Assembly (NCBI RefSeq): GCF_014648595.1
Contig: NZ_BMRK01000009.1
Coordinates: 1 to 64,000 of the forward strand
DNA: 64,000 bases
Reading direction: 5' to 3'
Source: Nocardioides luteus
GTDB lineage: Bacteria > Actinomycetota > Actinomycetes > Propionibacteriales > Nocardioidaceae
Each line of letters starts with the position of its first letter. Position 1 is the stretch's first letter. Position numbers and translations under genes: made by a program. The notes beneath the pieces were generated by a model. That model saw nothing but the letters and a program-made list of their open reading frames with translations, did no database searches and was not told the DNA's origin. This document shows, piece by piece, positions 11,346-18,803 of the stretch.

Positions 11346-12493
11346 CGGTCGCGGTAGACGAGGCCGGAGAGCCGCCAGGCCAGCGCGCGGCGGAAGCGCG
11401 GGAGCCGGGCGAGCGTGGAGAGCGCCAGGTTGCGTACGCTCCGGCGGGCTCCCCGCGCGATGCCGAACCGGGTCAGCCGGTCGGAGAGCGCGATGACCTT
11501 CTCGGCGACCGGGCGTCGGCGGGCGGCGTAGTCGTCGAGCGCTTCCTCGTCACCCGTCGTGATGACGGCGACCAGGGCCGCGCCGAGGACGACGGCGTCC
11601 TGGAGGCCGGTGTTCATGCCCTGGCCTCCGGCCGGGCTGTGCACGTGGGCGGCGTCGCCGGCGATCAGCACCCGGCCGGCGCGGTAGGTGTCGGCCACCC
11701 GGTGATGCACCCGGAACCGCGACCCCCACACGACCTCGGTGACCTTGACCGGCCCCTTCGTACCGCCGCGGCGGTCGACCAGGCCCTGGACGTAGGAGAT
11801 ATCGGGGTCGGCCGGGGCGTCCTCGACCGGGGCGACGAAGCGGAAGGAGCCGTCCGGCAGCGGCGCGGAGACCAGGGTGCCCTCCGGCGAGAAATAGAGG
11901 ATGACCTCGTCGTGCGGCAGGTCGCCCTCGATGCGTACGTCGGCGAGGCTGAACGACTCGGCGTACTTCCCGCCCGGGAAGCCGATGCCCGCGCGCTCGC
12001 GCACGGTGGAGTGCATGCCATCGGCACCGACGAGGTAACGGGCGCGGATCTCGGTGCCGTCCCCGGTGGTGGCGGTGACGCCGTCGTCGTCCTGGGTGAG
12101 GTCGACGAGGGTGAGGGGTCGGCGGACGTGGCCGCCGAGCTCGGTGAGGCGCTCGAGGAGGACGCGCTCGGTGACCGCCTGGGAGACCATGAGCGCGTAG
12201 GGGAAGGCGGTGGGGAGACCGTCGAAGCGGATCGGCACCAGGACCTTGTCGCGGTCACGGATGGTGAACCGCGGTGCTTCGATCCCCTCGTCGACGAGCC
12301 GCGAGGAGACGCCGAGATCGGCGAGGACCTCGAGGGTGCGGGCGTGGACGACGGCGGCGCGGGAGGTGTTGTCCCCGGTGGCCTGGTTGTCGATGACGGT
12401 GACGTCGAGGCCGGCCGCGGCCAGCGTGGCCGCCACCGCCAGCCCGGTGGGGCCAGCGCCGGCGACGAGGACATCAGTGGTGATGGTGGACAT
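11342..12493 (-). CDS. FAD-dependent aromatic-type monooxygenase (PHBH/UbiH fold)
   Basis: A 383-residue group A flavoprotein monooxygenase. The N-terminal DVLVAGAGPTGLAVAATLA is the GxGxxG FAD loop, GADGMHSTVRERAG is the DG motif, and GDAAHVHSPAGGQGMNTGLQ is the GD motif binding FAD ribityl. The start ATG at 12493 has AAGGAG 7 nt upstream. Substrate unknown; close homologues hydroxylate phenols, polyketides or antibiotics such as rifampicin and tetracycline. It is divergent from a TetR regulator with shared operators, so expression is probably ligand-induced. Confidence 0.87.
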   Translation of the reverse strand: MSTITTDVLVAGAGPTGLAVAATLAAAGLDVTVIDNQATGDNTSRAAVVHARTLEVLADLGVSSRLVDEGIEAPRFTIRDRDKVLVPIRFDGLPTAFPYALMVSQAVTERVLLERLTELGGHVRRPLTLVDLTQDDDGVTATTGDGTEIRARYLVGADGMHSTVRERAGIGFPGGKYAESFSLADVRIEGDLPHDEVILYFSPEGTLVSAPLPDGSFRFVAPVEDAPADPDISYVQGLVDRRGGTKGPVKVTEVVWGSRFRVHHRVADTYRAGRVLIAGDAAHVHSPAGGQGMNTGLQDAVVLGAALVAVITTGDEEALDDYAARRRPVAEKVIALSDRLTRFGIARGARRSVRNLALSTLARLPRFRRALAWRLSGLVYRDR

Positions 12494-12517
12494 GATGCAC
12501 TCCTTGCTCTCGGCTAG

Positions 12518-12592
12518 GTCAACAAGTGTTGGCCAACTGATGTTGACCAAGGTAGCGCGCACTCGATCTTGACGTCAACAGGTGTTGGCCTA
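12518..12592. promoter_or_regulatory. Two operator copies between the monooxygenase and tetR genes
   Basis: GTCAACAAGTGTTGGCCAA (12518-12536) and GTCAACAGGTGTTGGCCTA (12574-12592) are near-identical, each with the dyad CAACA-NN-TGTTG. The right copy overlaps TACAAT (12591-12596), the -10 of tetR. The left copy lies 25 bp from the monooxygenase ATG. The arrangement fits TetR repression of both divergent promoters. Confidence 0.8.
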
Positions 12593-12603
12593 CAATCGTT
12601 GAC

Positions 12604-13182
12604 ATGCCTGACACGCGCCGGTCCGGGGCCGAGACCCGAGAACGCATCCTCGCCGTCGCCCGCGAGCACTTCGCGCGCCAGGGATACGACCGCACCACCA
12701 TCCGCGCCATCGCCGCGGAGGCGCAGATCGACCCGTCGATGGTGATGCGCTACTTCGGCAACAAGGAGGAGCTCTTCAAGGTCGCCGCCTCGATCGACCT
12801 CGCCCTCCCCGACCTCACCACCGCCGCACCAGGTGAGGCCGGCCGGGTCATGGCCGCCCATTTCGTACGCACCTGGGACGCCGAAGGCACCCTCATGGCC
12901 CTCCTCCGCCGCGCCGCCTCCGACCCCCAGGCCGCCGAGCAGATGCGGGGCATCTTCGCCAGCCAGGTGGCCGCCGCCGTCGCCCCGTTGTGCCACGACC
13001 CCACCGAAGCCCCACGCCGCGCCGCCCTCGTCGCGACCCAGCTCCTCGGCGTAGCCCTCGGCCGCTACGTACTCCGCCTCCCGCCCATCGTCGAGATGAC
13101 CCCCGACGAGATCGTCACCTGGGTAGCGCCCACCATCGACCGCTACCTCACCGCCGACCCGGCGCATCTGCCCCAGAAATAG
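12604..13182 (+). CDS. TetR family transcriptional regulator
   Basis: A 192-residue TetR repressor. The N-terminal HTH (ETRERILAVAREHFARQGYD ... TIRAIAAEAQIDPSMVMRYF) is clear, followed by a helical ligand domain. The ATG lies 7 nt after TACAAT, so the mRNA is probably leaderless. It is divergent from the flavin monooxygenase and almost certainly controls it. The final residues DPAHLPQK are encoded by sequence that already matches the dispersed repeat (CATCTGCCCC), so the repeat reaches into the 3' end of the gene. Confidence 0.9.
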   Translation: MPDTRRSGAETRERILAVAREHFARQGYDRTTIRAIAAEAQIDPSMVMRYFGNKEELFKVAASIDLALPDLTTAAPGEAGRVMAAHFVRTWDAEGTLMALLRRAASDPQAAEQMRGIFASQVAAAVAPLCHDPTEAPRRAALVATQLLGVALGRYVLRLPPIVEMTPDEIVTWVAPTIDRYLTADPAHLPQK

Positions 13183-13343
13183 ACGCCGAGTCGGCGCAAC
13201 TGCCCCACCCAGAGACGTCGAGTCGGCGCAACTGCCCCGAGACGTCACTCGTACGTGGGGCAGACGCGCCGACTCGGCGTCAGATTCCGGGGCAGATGCG
13301 CCGACTCGGCGTCAGATTTTGAGGCAGATGCGCCGAGTCGGGG
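13163..13343. repeat. Array B of the CGCCGACTCGGCG repeat, in two opposed blocks
   Basis: Reverse-orientation cores start at 13184 and 13216. Forward cores start at 13267 and 13299, and a variant at 13331. Spacing within each block is exactly 32 bp. TCTGCCCC/GGGGCAGA sequences mirror each other around 13248, so the whole element can fold as a large hairpin. It fills the gap between the convergent tetR and BKACE genes and overlaps the last codons of tetR. Confidence 0.88.
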
Positions 13344-13350
13344 TTGGGGG

Positions 13351-14175
13351 TTAGAGCTTCAGGCCGAGCAGGGCCCAGGCTTCTTCGGCACTCAGGGGCG
13401 TGCGCTGGGCTACGGCGGCGGCCTCGACGGCGCGCTCGACGAGCTGGCGGTTGGCCTCGACGGGGACGCCCTTGGCGAGGGTGAGCACGTCCTCCATGCC
13501 GACGCGCAGGTGTCCACCCATCGCCAACGAGGTGAGCATGACAGGGAGGGTCGAGCGGCCGATGCCGGTGGCCGACCACGAGGTCACCTCGTCGGGCAGT
13601 GCCGCGACGGCCGCGACGAGGGCGGCGGAGGTGCCGGGCATGCCGCCGGGTACGCCCATGACGAAGTCGACGTGGACCTTGCCGCCTGCGGGCAGCCCGT
13701 ACTTCCCGAGCAACCGCTGCAGCGACGCCACGTGCCCCAGGTCGAAGAGCTCGAACTCGGGCACGACACCGCGTTCCTGGGTGAGCTGATAGAGCTCGGT
13801 GATGAACGGCCACGGGTTGGAGAAGACGTCGTCGCCGAAGTTGGTGGTGCCCATGGTCAGCGAGCACGAGTCCGGGCCGGCGTCGAGCACCTTCAACCGC
13901 TGGTCGAGCGGGTCGTGCACCGAGCCGCCCGTGGAGAGCTGGACGATCAGGTCGGTCTTCTCGTGCAGCGCGTCGACCGTGTCGGTCAGCCGGCCGAGGT
14001 CGAGAGTGGGGGCGTGGTCGTCGTCGCGGATGTGTACGTGGATCATCCGGGCGCCGGCCGCCTCGCACTCCACCGCCGTCGCGACCAGCTCCTCGAGCGT
14101 CGTCGGCAGCTGCGGACAGTCTTCCTTCGCGGTTTCTGCTCCGGTCGGGGCAACGGTCACAAGGAGTCCAGACAT
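13351..14175 (-). CDS. BKACE family beta-keto acid cleavage enzyme (DUF849)
   Basis: A 274-residue TIM-barrel metalloenzyme of the 3-keto-5-aminohexanoate cleavage family, which condenses a beta-keto acid with acetyl-CoA to give acetoacetate plus a CoA ester. MIHVHIRDDDH holds the HxH zinc ligands and the Arg/Asp of the family; QLSTGG, MGTTNFGDDVF and EFELFDLGH follow, with late GGHLRVGMEDVL. The substrate within the family cannot be read. The ATG at 14175 lies inside the upstream membrane-protein gene (19-bp overlap), so they are co-transcribed. Confidence 0.88.
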   Translation of the reverse strand: MSGLLVTVAPTGAETAKEDCPQLPTTLEELVATAVECEAAGARMIHVHIRDDDHAPTLDLGRLTDTVDALHEKTDLIVQLSTGGSVHDPLDQRLKVLDAGPDSCSLTMGTTNFGDDVFSNPWPFITELYQLTQERGVVPEFELFDLGHVASLQRLLGKYGLPAGGKVHVDFVMGVPGGMPGTSAALVAAVAALPDEVTSWSATGIGRSTLPVMLTSLAMGGHLRVGMEDVLTLAKGVPVEANRQLVERAVEAAAVAQRTPLSAEEAWALLGLKL

Positions 14176-14735
14176 GAGGACAACCTATCGTCAGCTCCCT
14201 GTTGGACCGCAATATTTCCTTTCGAATCCGGTGAATCCAGCCAAGGTCGAGACCACTCCCGCGCCGCAGCGACGAGCGCCAGCCCGCAGCCGGAGTAGAG
14301 GACGATCCCCATGACGAACGACAGGAGCGGTGGGTTGTCCGTCGCGTCTGCCGCCAGGATGACGAGCGGGGCAAGAGACGCAGCGGCCCCGACCAGAGCG
14401 ATCACCACCTGGACCGACGACCTGCGGCAGCGGCCGGCGATGACGCCTGCGAGAAGACACGGCAGGAGCAGCATCCCGGGGCCGAGGACGAGCAGCAGCC
14501 CCGGCACCGGCGCGAGCCTCCACCAACGCGTACGTCCTGAGAGACGGGCGCCGCGGACCGCACCCAGCCCGACGAACGCCAGCAGGACGAGCGCGACGAT
14601 CAGACCGGTCCCCGAGAGGGTGAACGTGGGGTCGTCGGTGAAGAGCCGCATGAAGAGGCGGGCGGCGATGGCCCAGCCGAGCCCGAGCCCGGCATAGAGC
14701 AGGAGCGAGCGCCCGAGATCACCGCGCCTGGACAC
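14157..14735 (-). CDS. Small polytopic membrane protein, unknown function
   Basis: A 192-residue protein with about five hydrophobic segments, for example YAGLGLGWAIAARLF, GLIVALVLLAFVGLGAV, PGLLLVLGPGMLLLPCLLAG, VVIALVGAAASLAPLVIL and FVMGIVLYSGCGLALVA. No family motif recognised. GTG start at 14735. It overlaps the gene on each side (17 bp and 19 bp), indicating one operon with the BKACE enzyme and the 105-residue protein. Confidence 0.6.
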   Translation of the reverse strand: MSRRGDLGRSLLLYAGLGLGWAIAARLFMRLFTDDPTFTLSGTGLIVALVLLAFVGLGAVRGARLSGRTRWWRLAPVPGLLLVLGPGMLLLPCLLAGVIAGRCRRSSVQVVIALVGAAASLAPLVILAADATDNPPLLSFVMGIVLYSGCGLALVAAAREWSRPWLDSPDSKGNIAVQQGADDRLSSCLDSL

Positions 14736-15036
14736 CCGGAGTCCTACCGTCGCGGCCGACCAGGTGGCGTACGGCTTCGCCGATCCGCCTCACCAGGACG
14801 AAGATGCTGTCGGTGTGCTGATGCCGGGGCTTCGGGAGCCACTCCACGGCCGGTTGCGGCTGTGGGATCTGCTCGTAGATCTCGGCCTGACGTGCGATCT
14901 GCTGGGCGAACTTCTCCTGCCGGCGAGCCTGTCTGGCGATCTCGACGCGATGCCCGGCCTGGCACGCGGCGATCTCGCGATCACGGTGCTCAGCCGCGAG
15001 CTGCTGAGCCGTATGGGGGTCATGCACATAGGACAT
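14719..15036 (-). CDS. Hypothetical 105-residue protein
   Basis: A charged, Gln-rich helical protein (TAQQLAAEHRDREIAACQAG ... RQEKFAQQIARQAEIYEQ) with an Arg-rich C-terminus and no recognised domain. The ATG at 15036 has GGAGGGG 6 nt upstream, which decides the start against a longer open frame. First gene of the three-gene minus-strand operon ending in the BKACE gene; divergent from the ECF sigma factor across about 155 bp. Confidence 0.6.
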   Translation of the reverse strand: MSYVHDPHTAQQLAAEHRDREIAACQAGHRVEIARQARRQEKFAQQIARQAEIYEQIPQPQPAVEWLPKPRHQHTDSIFVLVRRIGEAVRHLVGRDGRTPGVQAR

Positions 15037-15192
15037 TTGTCCCCTCCTTCGGACGTGACGAATTCGTAGAATCGCTTCGAAGACGTCTGTGCCGGCCACG
15101 GAGGGTGACCGGCCGAAGGAGTTTCTTTTCTGCTCGGGGGCTGTCACCCCCAGACCCGTCTCACTCGTCAACGAGGTGATGGGACGAGTGCC

Positions 15193-15711
15193 ATGGACGT
15201 ACGGATCGGCGCCGACGAGAGCGCTGACAACGGCTTCCTCGGGGCGCTGTTCGCGGACGAGGGAGCTGCTCTGGTGCACATGGCTCGGTGGTACGTCGAC
15301 GACAAGACAGCGGCCGAGGACCTCGTCCAGGAGGCCTTCATCCGGCTGTCCAGGCACATCCACCGCCTGCGCGACCCGAGCAAGGCGACGGCGTACCTTC
15401 GGCGGACCGTCATCAATCTCGCGCGCGACCACAACCGGCGCGGCTTCGTCTCGTTCCGTCACCGGCCGCCCGCCGATCCCGACGAACCGTCCACCGAGGA
15501 GATCGCGGACGGTCGGGCCGCGCGGGCGGAGGTGATCGAGGCTCTGCGGGCGCTGCCGATGCGTCAGCGGGAGTGCCTCACCCTGCACTACTACTACGAC
15601 CTCGGCGTCGCTGCCACCGCCGCAGCGCTCGGCCTTTCGGAGAACTCCGTGAAGACCCACCTGCGGCGCGGACGCAAGGCTCTGGCCTCAGCCCTGGAGG
15701 ACACCCGATGA
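15193..15711 (+). CDS. ECF-type RNA polymerase sigma factor
   Basis: A 172-residue sigma-70 factor with regions 2 and 4 only. Region 2: LVHMARWYVDDKTAAEDLVQ then EAFIRLSRHIHRLRDPSKA, with region 2.4 TAYLRRTVINLARDHNRR. Region 4: EALRALPMRQRECLTLHYYY ... AAALGLSENSVKTHLRRGR, a SigE/SigM-like HTH. The ATGA overlap with the next gene couples it to a membrane partner. Such pairs respond to envelope stress; the inducing signal is unknown here. Confidence 0.9.
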   Translation: MDVRIGADESADNGFLGALFADEGAALVHMARWYVDDKTAAEDLVQEAFIRLSRHIHRLRDPSKATAYLRRTVINLARDHNRRGFVSFRHRPPADPDEPSTEEIADGRAARAEVIEALRALPMRQRECLTLHYYYDLGVAATAAALGLSENSVKTHLRRGRKALASALEDTR

Positions 15712-16331
15712 GTCGGCTCGACGAGCTCCTGCGGGAGGCGATGGGCGACGCAGAGCGTCCACCGCAGGCCTCGGCCGATCTCTTCTCCCGGGTCGTCGAC
15801 AGCATCGCGGACGACCGTGCCCGCCGTCGCCGAGGCCGGCAGATCGCTGCGGCCGTCACCGTCGCGGTCGCGGCGATCGGCGCCGTGGCCGCACTCAACA
15901 AGATCCGTCAACTGAACGGGGAGGCAACCATGCCCTGGTGGACTCTCGAGATCGCGACCACGGCGCTGCTCGTCGCGATAGCGCTCTGGCTCGGCCCGCT
16001 GATCAAACGGTTCGGTCGCGCGTACGCCGCCGACGTGTTCCACGACAACCCGCGGACCGGCAAGAGCTACATCGTGCTGACCGACATCGTCTACTACCTG
16101 ATCTTCGCCGCCTACATCCTCGCCACGACCCGCTTCGAGCCGTCACGCGACTGGTACGGCACGTACGGCGACATCACCGCCGGCCAGCTCGGCGACACCT
16201 TCGCCCGGGTCGCGGGGATCCTGTTCACCATCGGTTTCCTGCACGCGATGAACATCGTGCTGATGCCGGTGCTCGGCCGGCTGTTCTCGCTGAACCGACG
16301 ACTCCCGCCCGGCACCTCGGACGAGACCTGA
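15708..16331 (+). CDS. Membrane protein translationally coupled to the ECF sigma factor (candidate anti-sigma)
   Basis: A 207-residue protein. Residues 1-45 are a charged cytosolic segment (SRLDELLREAMGDAERPPQA ... DDRARRRRGR), as at the start of many anti-sigma factors. A TM helix follows (QIAAAVTVAVAAIGAVAAL), then about three more hydrophobic segments (IATTALLVAIALWLGPLI, IVYYLIFAAYILA, AGILFTIGFLHAMNIVLMPV). The ATG overlaps the sigma stop as ATGA. No ZAS His-Cys-Cys motif is visible. The anti-sigma role is inferred from coupling; the polytopic tail is unusual for that role. Confidence 0.65.
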   Translation: MSRLDELLREAMGDAERPPQASADLFSRVVDSIADDRARRRRGRQIAAAVTVAVAAIGAVAALNKIRQLNGEATMPWWTLEIATTALLVAIALWLGPLIKRFGRAYAADVFHDNPRTGKSYIVLTDIVYYLIFAAYILATTRFEPSRDWYGTYGDITAGQLGDTFARVAGILFTIGFLHAMNIVLMPVLGRLFSLNRRLPPGTSDET

Positions 16332-16349
16332 GCAACAGCCGACACAACG

Positions 16350-16387
16350 CGACCGGCCCGCCCTGCCGGAGCAGGACGGGCCGGTCG
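16350..16387. terminator. Bidirectional terminator
   Basis: Perfect 11-bp arms CGACCGGCCCG (16350-16360) and CGGGCCGGTCG (16377-16387), with CCTGC/GCAGG pairing inside one mismatch. It lies between the convergent sigma/membrane-protein operon and the DUF1416 gene. Confidence 0.8.
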
Positions 16388-16405
16388 ACGGTGATCGGTG
16401 AAGGA

Positions 16406-16705
16406 TCAGCCGATCGGGATCGTCACCTCGGCGACGTTGCCGACCGCGGCGTGGACCTTCTTGTCCACCGGGTCCGCCTTCGGCGCGAGGGTACGCAGGG
16501 TCCACTCGCCGTTGCCGGCGAAGAACCGGAAGTGGCCGGTCGCAGAGGTCGGCACCTCGGCGGTGAACTCGCCGCTGCGGTCGAGCAGCCGGACGTAGGC
16601 ACCATGGACCGGCGAGCCGTCGCGGGTCACCTGACCCTGGATGACGGCCTCCTTGGCGACGTCGACACCGGCGAGCGAGAGCCCGCCCTCAGTCGCTCCG
16701 CACAT
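16406..16705 (-). CDS. sseC: DUF1416 protein, SseC-like
   Basis: A 99-residue protein beginning MCGATEGGLSLAGVDVAKE, the hallmark of the actinobacterial SseC/DUF1416 family, with VIQGQVTRDGSPVHGAYVRL and a Ser/Thr-rich carboxypeptidase-regulatory-like beta-sandwich. The conserved Cys at position 2 suggests a sulfur-linked role. It lies 1 bp after the rhodanese stop, the same order as cysA2-sseC2 in M. tuberculosis. Biochemical function is not established to my knowledge. Confidence 0.88.
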   Translation of the reverse strand: MCGATEGGLSLAGVDVAKEAVIQGQVTRDGSPVHGAYVRLLDRSGEFTAEVPTSATGHFRFFAGNGEWTLRTLAPKADPVDKKVHAAVGNVAEVTIPIG

Positions 16706-16706
16706 C

Positions 16707-17555
16707 TCAGGCCTCCCCAGGCTCGTCACCGACGGCCACGGGGACGCCGACGAGCGAGCCGTATTCGGTCCAGGAACCGTCGTAGTTCTTCACGCTCTCG
16801 TGACCGAGGAGCTCCTTGAGCACGAACCAGGTGTGCGAGGAGCGCTCACCGATGCGGCACAGGGCGATGGTCTCCTTGCTGTCGTCGAGGCCGGCCGCGC
16901 CGTAGATCTCGCGCAGCTCCTCGTCGGAGCGGAAGGTGCCGTCGTCGTTGGCCGCCTTGCTCCACGGCACGTTGATCGAGGTCGGCACGTGACCGGCACG
17001 CTGGGCCTGCTCCTGCGGGAGGTGGGCCGGCGCGAGGAGGCGGCCGGCGTACTCGTCAGGCGATCGCACGTCGACGAGGTTCTTCACGCCGATGGCCTCG
17101 ACGGTCTCGTCGCGGAACGCGCGGATCGAGAGGTCCTGGTCCTTGGCGGTGTAGGTCGTCGCCTCGCGGGTGACGGCCTCATCGGTCAGCTCGCGGGAGT
17201 CGAGCTCCCACTTCTTGCGGCCGCCGTCGAGGAGCTTGACGTCCTGGTGGCCGTAGAGCTTGAAGTACCAGAAGGCGTACGCGGCGAACCAGTTGTTGTT
17301 GCCGCCGTAGAGCACCACGGTGTCGTCGTTGGCGACGCCGCGCTCGGAGAGCAGAGCGGAGAACTGGTCCTTGTTGACGAAGTCGCGACGGACCTGGTCC
17401 TGCAGATCGGTGGTCCAGTCGAGCTTGATGGCGCCCTTGATGTGGCCCTTGTCGTAGGCGGTGGTGTCTTCGTCGACCTCGATCAGCACGACCTTCGGGT
17501 CGTCGAGGTGCTCCTCCACCCACTGGGCGGAGACGAGGGAGTTCTCGCGGGTCAT
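16707..17555 (-). CDS. sseA: Thiosulfate sulfurtransferase (rhodanese)
   Basis: A 282-residue tandem rhodanese. The N-terminal inactive domain (VLIEVDEDTTAYDKGHIKGA) precedes a catalytic domain with LVDVRSPDEYAGR and the active-site loop ALCRIGERSSHTWFVLKELL, whose Cys carries the persulfide. It transfers sulfane sulfur from thiosulfate to acceptors such as cyanide or thiols. It is the third coding gene after the Cys leader peptide (leader, DUF4395, rhodanese, SseC), so probably under cysteine-responsive attenuation. SseA and CysA2 naming overlap in this family. Confidence 0.92.
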   Translation of the reverse strand: MTRENSLVSAQWVEEHLDDPKVVLIEVDEDTTAYDKGHIKGAIKLDWTTDLQDQVRRDFVNKDQFSALLSERGVANDDTVVLYGGNNNWFAAYAFWYFKLYGHQDVKLLDGGRKKWELDSRELTDEAVTREATTYTAKDQDLSIRAFRDETVEAIGVKNLVDVRSPDEYAGRLLAPAHLPQEQAQRAGHVPTSINVPWSKAANDDGTFRSDEELREIYGAAGLDDSKETIALCRIGERSSHTWFVLKELLGHESVKNYDGSWTEYGSLVGVPVAVGDEPGEA

Positions 17556-17592
17556 CTAGGTACCTTTCGTTGGTGTTTCTTGCGTTCAGGGG

Positions 17593-18054
17593 TCAGGCCG
17601 ACGGGGTGGGACCCAGTCGCCTGATCAGCAGGTAGATCTCGCAGCCGAGGCAGAAGCGGAAGACCGCGTTGAGCACAGCCGCCACCAGCGCGAGGCCGAG
17701 GGCGATCTGCGCCACGAGAGTGGCGTCGAGCAGGTGCGCCACGAGCGCGACCACGAGGAATGCGAGGCCGACACCCTGGGCGAACCTGGGCGGCGCCGGG
17801 TCCTCGAGCTCGCTCGGCGCACCGAGGCGCGGACGTACGAGCTTCTTGAAGAGCCAGGCATGCGGGGTTCGCTGAACGCCGAGACCCGCTCCGATCGCAA
17901 AGAGCACCGTCTGGATGGCCGTCACCACGAGCGCCCACGGTTGTGGGAGCAGCAGCGCCAGGACGAGCACGACGACCGTCAGCGCCGCAGCGAACTGCGG
18001 GCCACGGGGGTCGATTCCGGTCTGGGTAGACGTCTGGCGCGAGGTCTCGGACAT
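17593..18054 (-). CDS. DUF4395 integral membrane protein
   Basis: A 153-residue protein with about four hydrophobic helices (FAAALTVVVLVLALLLPQPW, LVVTAIQTVLFAIGAGLG, GLAFLVVALVAHLLD, QIALGLALVAAVLNAVF) and a late Cys pair in FRFCLGCEIYLL. DUF4395 proteins sit beside thioredoxins and thiosulfate sulfurtransferases in Actinobacteria; a role in sulfur or redox transfer at the membrane is inferred. The ATG at 18054 has AGGAG 8 nt upstream and lies 96 bp after the leader peptide stop. Confidence 0.82.
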   Translation of the reverse strand: MSETSRQTSTQTGIDPRGPQFAAALTVVVLVLALLLPQPWALVVTAIQTVLFAIGAGLGVQRTPHAWLFKKLVRPRLGAPSELEDPAPPRFAQGVGLAFLVVALVAHLLDATLVAQIALGLALVAAVLNAVFRFCLGCEIYLLIRRLGPTPSA

Positions 18055-18086
18055 GGGTGTGCTCCTGCGAGAGTGGAGGAAGGGTC

Positions 18087-18103
18087 GTCAGGACGAGCCT
18101 GAC
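18087..18103 (-). promoter_or_regulatory. Hairpin in the sse operon leader (possible attenuator)
   Basis: GTCAGG (18087-18092) and CCTGAC (18098-18103) form a 6-bp stem with a 5-nt loop, between the leader peptide stop and the DUF4395 start. It could be the switch controlled by ribosome stalling on the Cys codons. The competing fold was not computed. Confidence 0.35.
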
Positions 18104-18150
18104 AGGCGAAAGCGATCCCGAGGGCCGACTCAGCCGACAATCTCAAGGAA

Positions 18151-18231
18151 TCAGATGCAGGAACGACACAGCGCCGAGCGCACGCGGCAGTGATCCACTG
18201 CGCGGCGCTTGGTCAGCATGGTCGAGAACAT
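18151..18231 (-). CDS. Cysteine-containing leader peptide of the sse operon
   Basis: A 26-residue ORF, or 22 residues from an internal ATG at 18219, ending KRRAVDHCRVRSALCRSCI with three Cys codons. The RRxVDxxRVxSxxC pattern matches the putative leader peptides seen upstream of sulfur genes in Streptomyces and relatives, and mycobacteria use leaderless polycysteine uORFs as cysteine-responsive attenuators. TACTGT (18243-18238 on the minus strand) lies 6 nt before the ATG at 18231, so the message is probably leaderless, as in that system. It precedes DUF4395-sseA-sseC. Too short for most gene callers. Confidence 0.72.
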   Translation of the reverse strand: MFSTMLTKRRAVDHCRVRSALCRSCI

Positions 18232-18296
18232 GCCAAGACAGTAGCGCGACCGCTGGGCGGCGGCGAAATCAATGTCCCGAAATATGGACACGCGTA

Positions 18297-18761
18297 TCAG
18301 GATTCGAGACCCACAGCAGGGATCACGCTCAGGACCTGCTCCTTGCGGGGCGCTCCGGAGGCGCGCGCGACCTCGTTGCCGGCGGCGTCGATCACCAGCG
18401 TCGTCGGCGTACGCAGGATGTCGAGGCGGCGCACCAGGTCGAGGTGATGCTCGGCGTCGACCTCGAGGTGCACCACTCCCGGGACCAGCTCGGCCACCTC
18501 GCCCAGGATGCGGCGGGTCGCCCGGCACGGGGCGCAGAAGGCGCTGGAGAACTGCACCAGGGTGGCCCGCTCGCCAAGCACCTGGTCACCCAGCGCGTCG
18601 GCGACCGCTCCCCATGCGGAGGCGGCGCTCGTCTCGGCGGGCTCACCGGACACAGGCAGCTCCTTCGTACCTCTGAACCGTCCATCGGTGAACAGCCGGA
18701 ACAGGCCGAACGCGAGGGCGGCGACGATCGCGACGACAGCGATCCAGGCTCCGGTGCTCAT
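18297..18761 (-). CDS. Membrane-anchored thioredoxin-fold protein
   Basis: A 154-residue protein. Residues 1-22 (STGAWIAVVAIVAALAFGLF) are an N-terminal membrane anchor. A thioredoxin domain follows with LVQFSSAFCAPCRATRRIL, whose CxxC is CAPC, and a cis-Pro loop in LRTPTTLVIDAAG. It corresponds in position to thiX of M. tuberculosis (Rv0816c), next to the rhodanese/SseC genes, but here the leader peptide ORF with its own promoter separates them. Likely reduces disulfides or carries persulfide in the sulfane-sulfur pathway (inference). Confidence 0.85.
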   Translation of the reverse strand: MSTGAWIAVVAIVAALAFGLFRLFTDGRFRGTKELPVSGEPAETSAASAWGAVADALGDQVLGERATLVQFSSAFCAPCRATRRILGEVAELVPGVVHLEVDAEHHLDLVRRLDILRTPTTLVIDAAGNEVARASGAPRKEQVLSVIPAVGLES

Positions 18762-18803
18762 ATACCTATTGAACCGGAACCCGGCCCTGATCATTCCCGC
18801 CGG

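Noticed and set aside
13184-13343. CRISPR array, because of repeats in strict 32-bp spacing
   Set aside because: Only two or three units per block, the intervening sequences are near-identical instead of unique spacers, orientation flips, and no cas gene is in the window.
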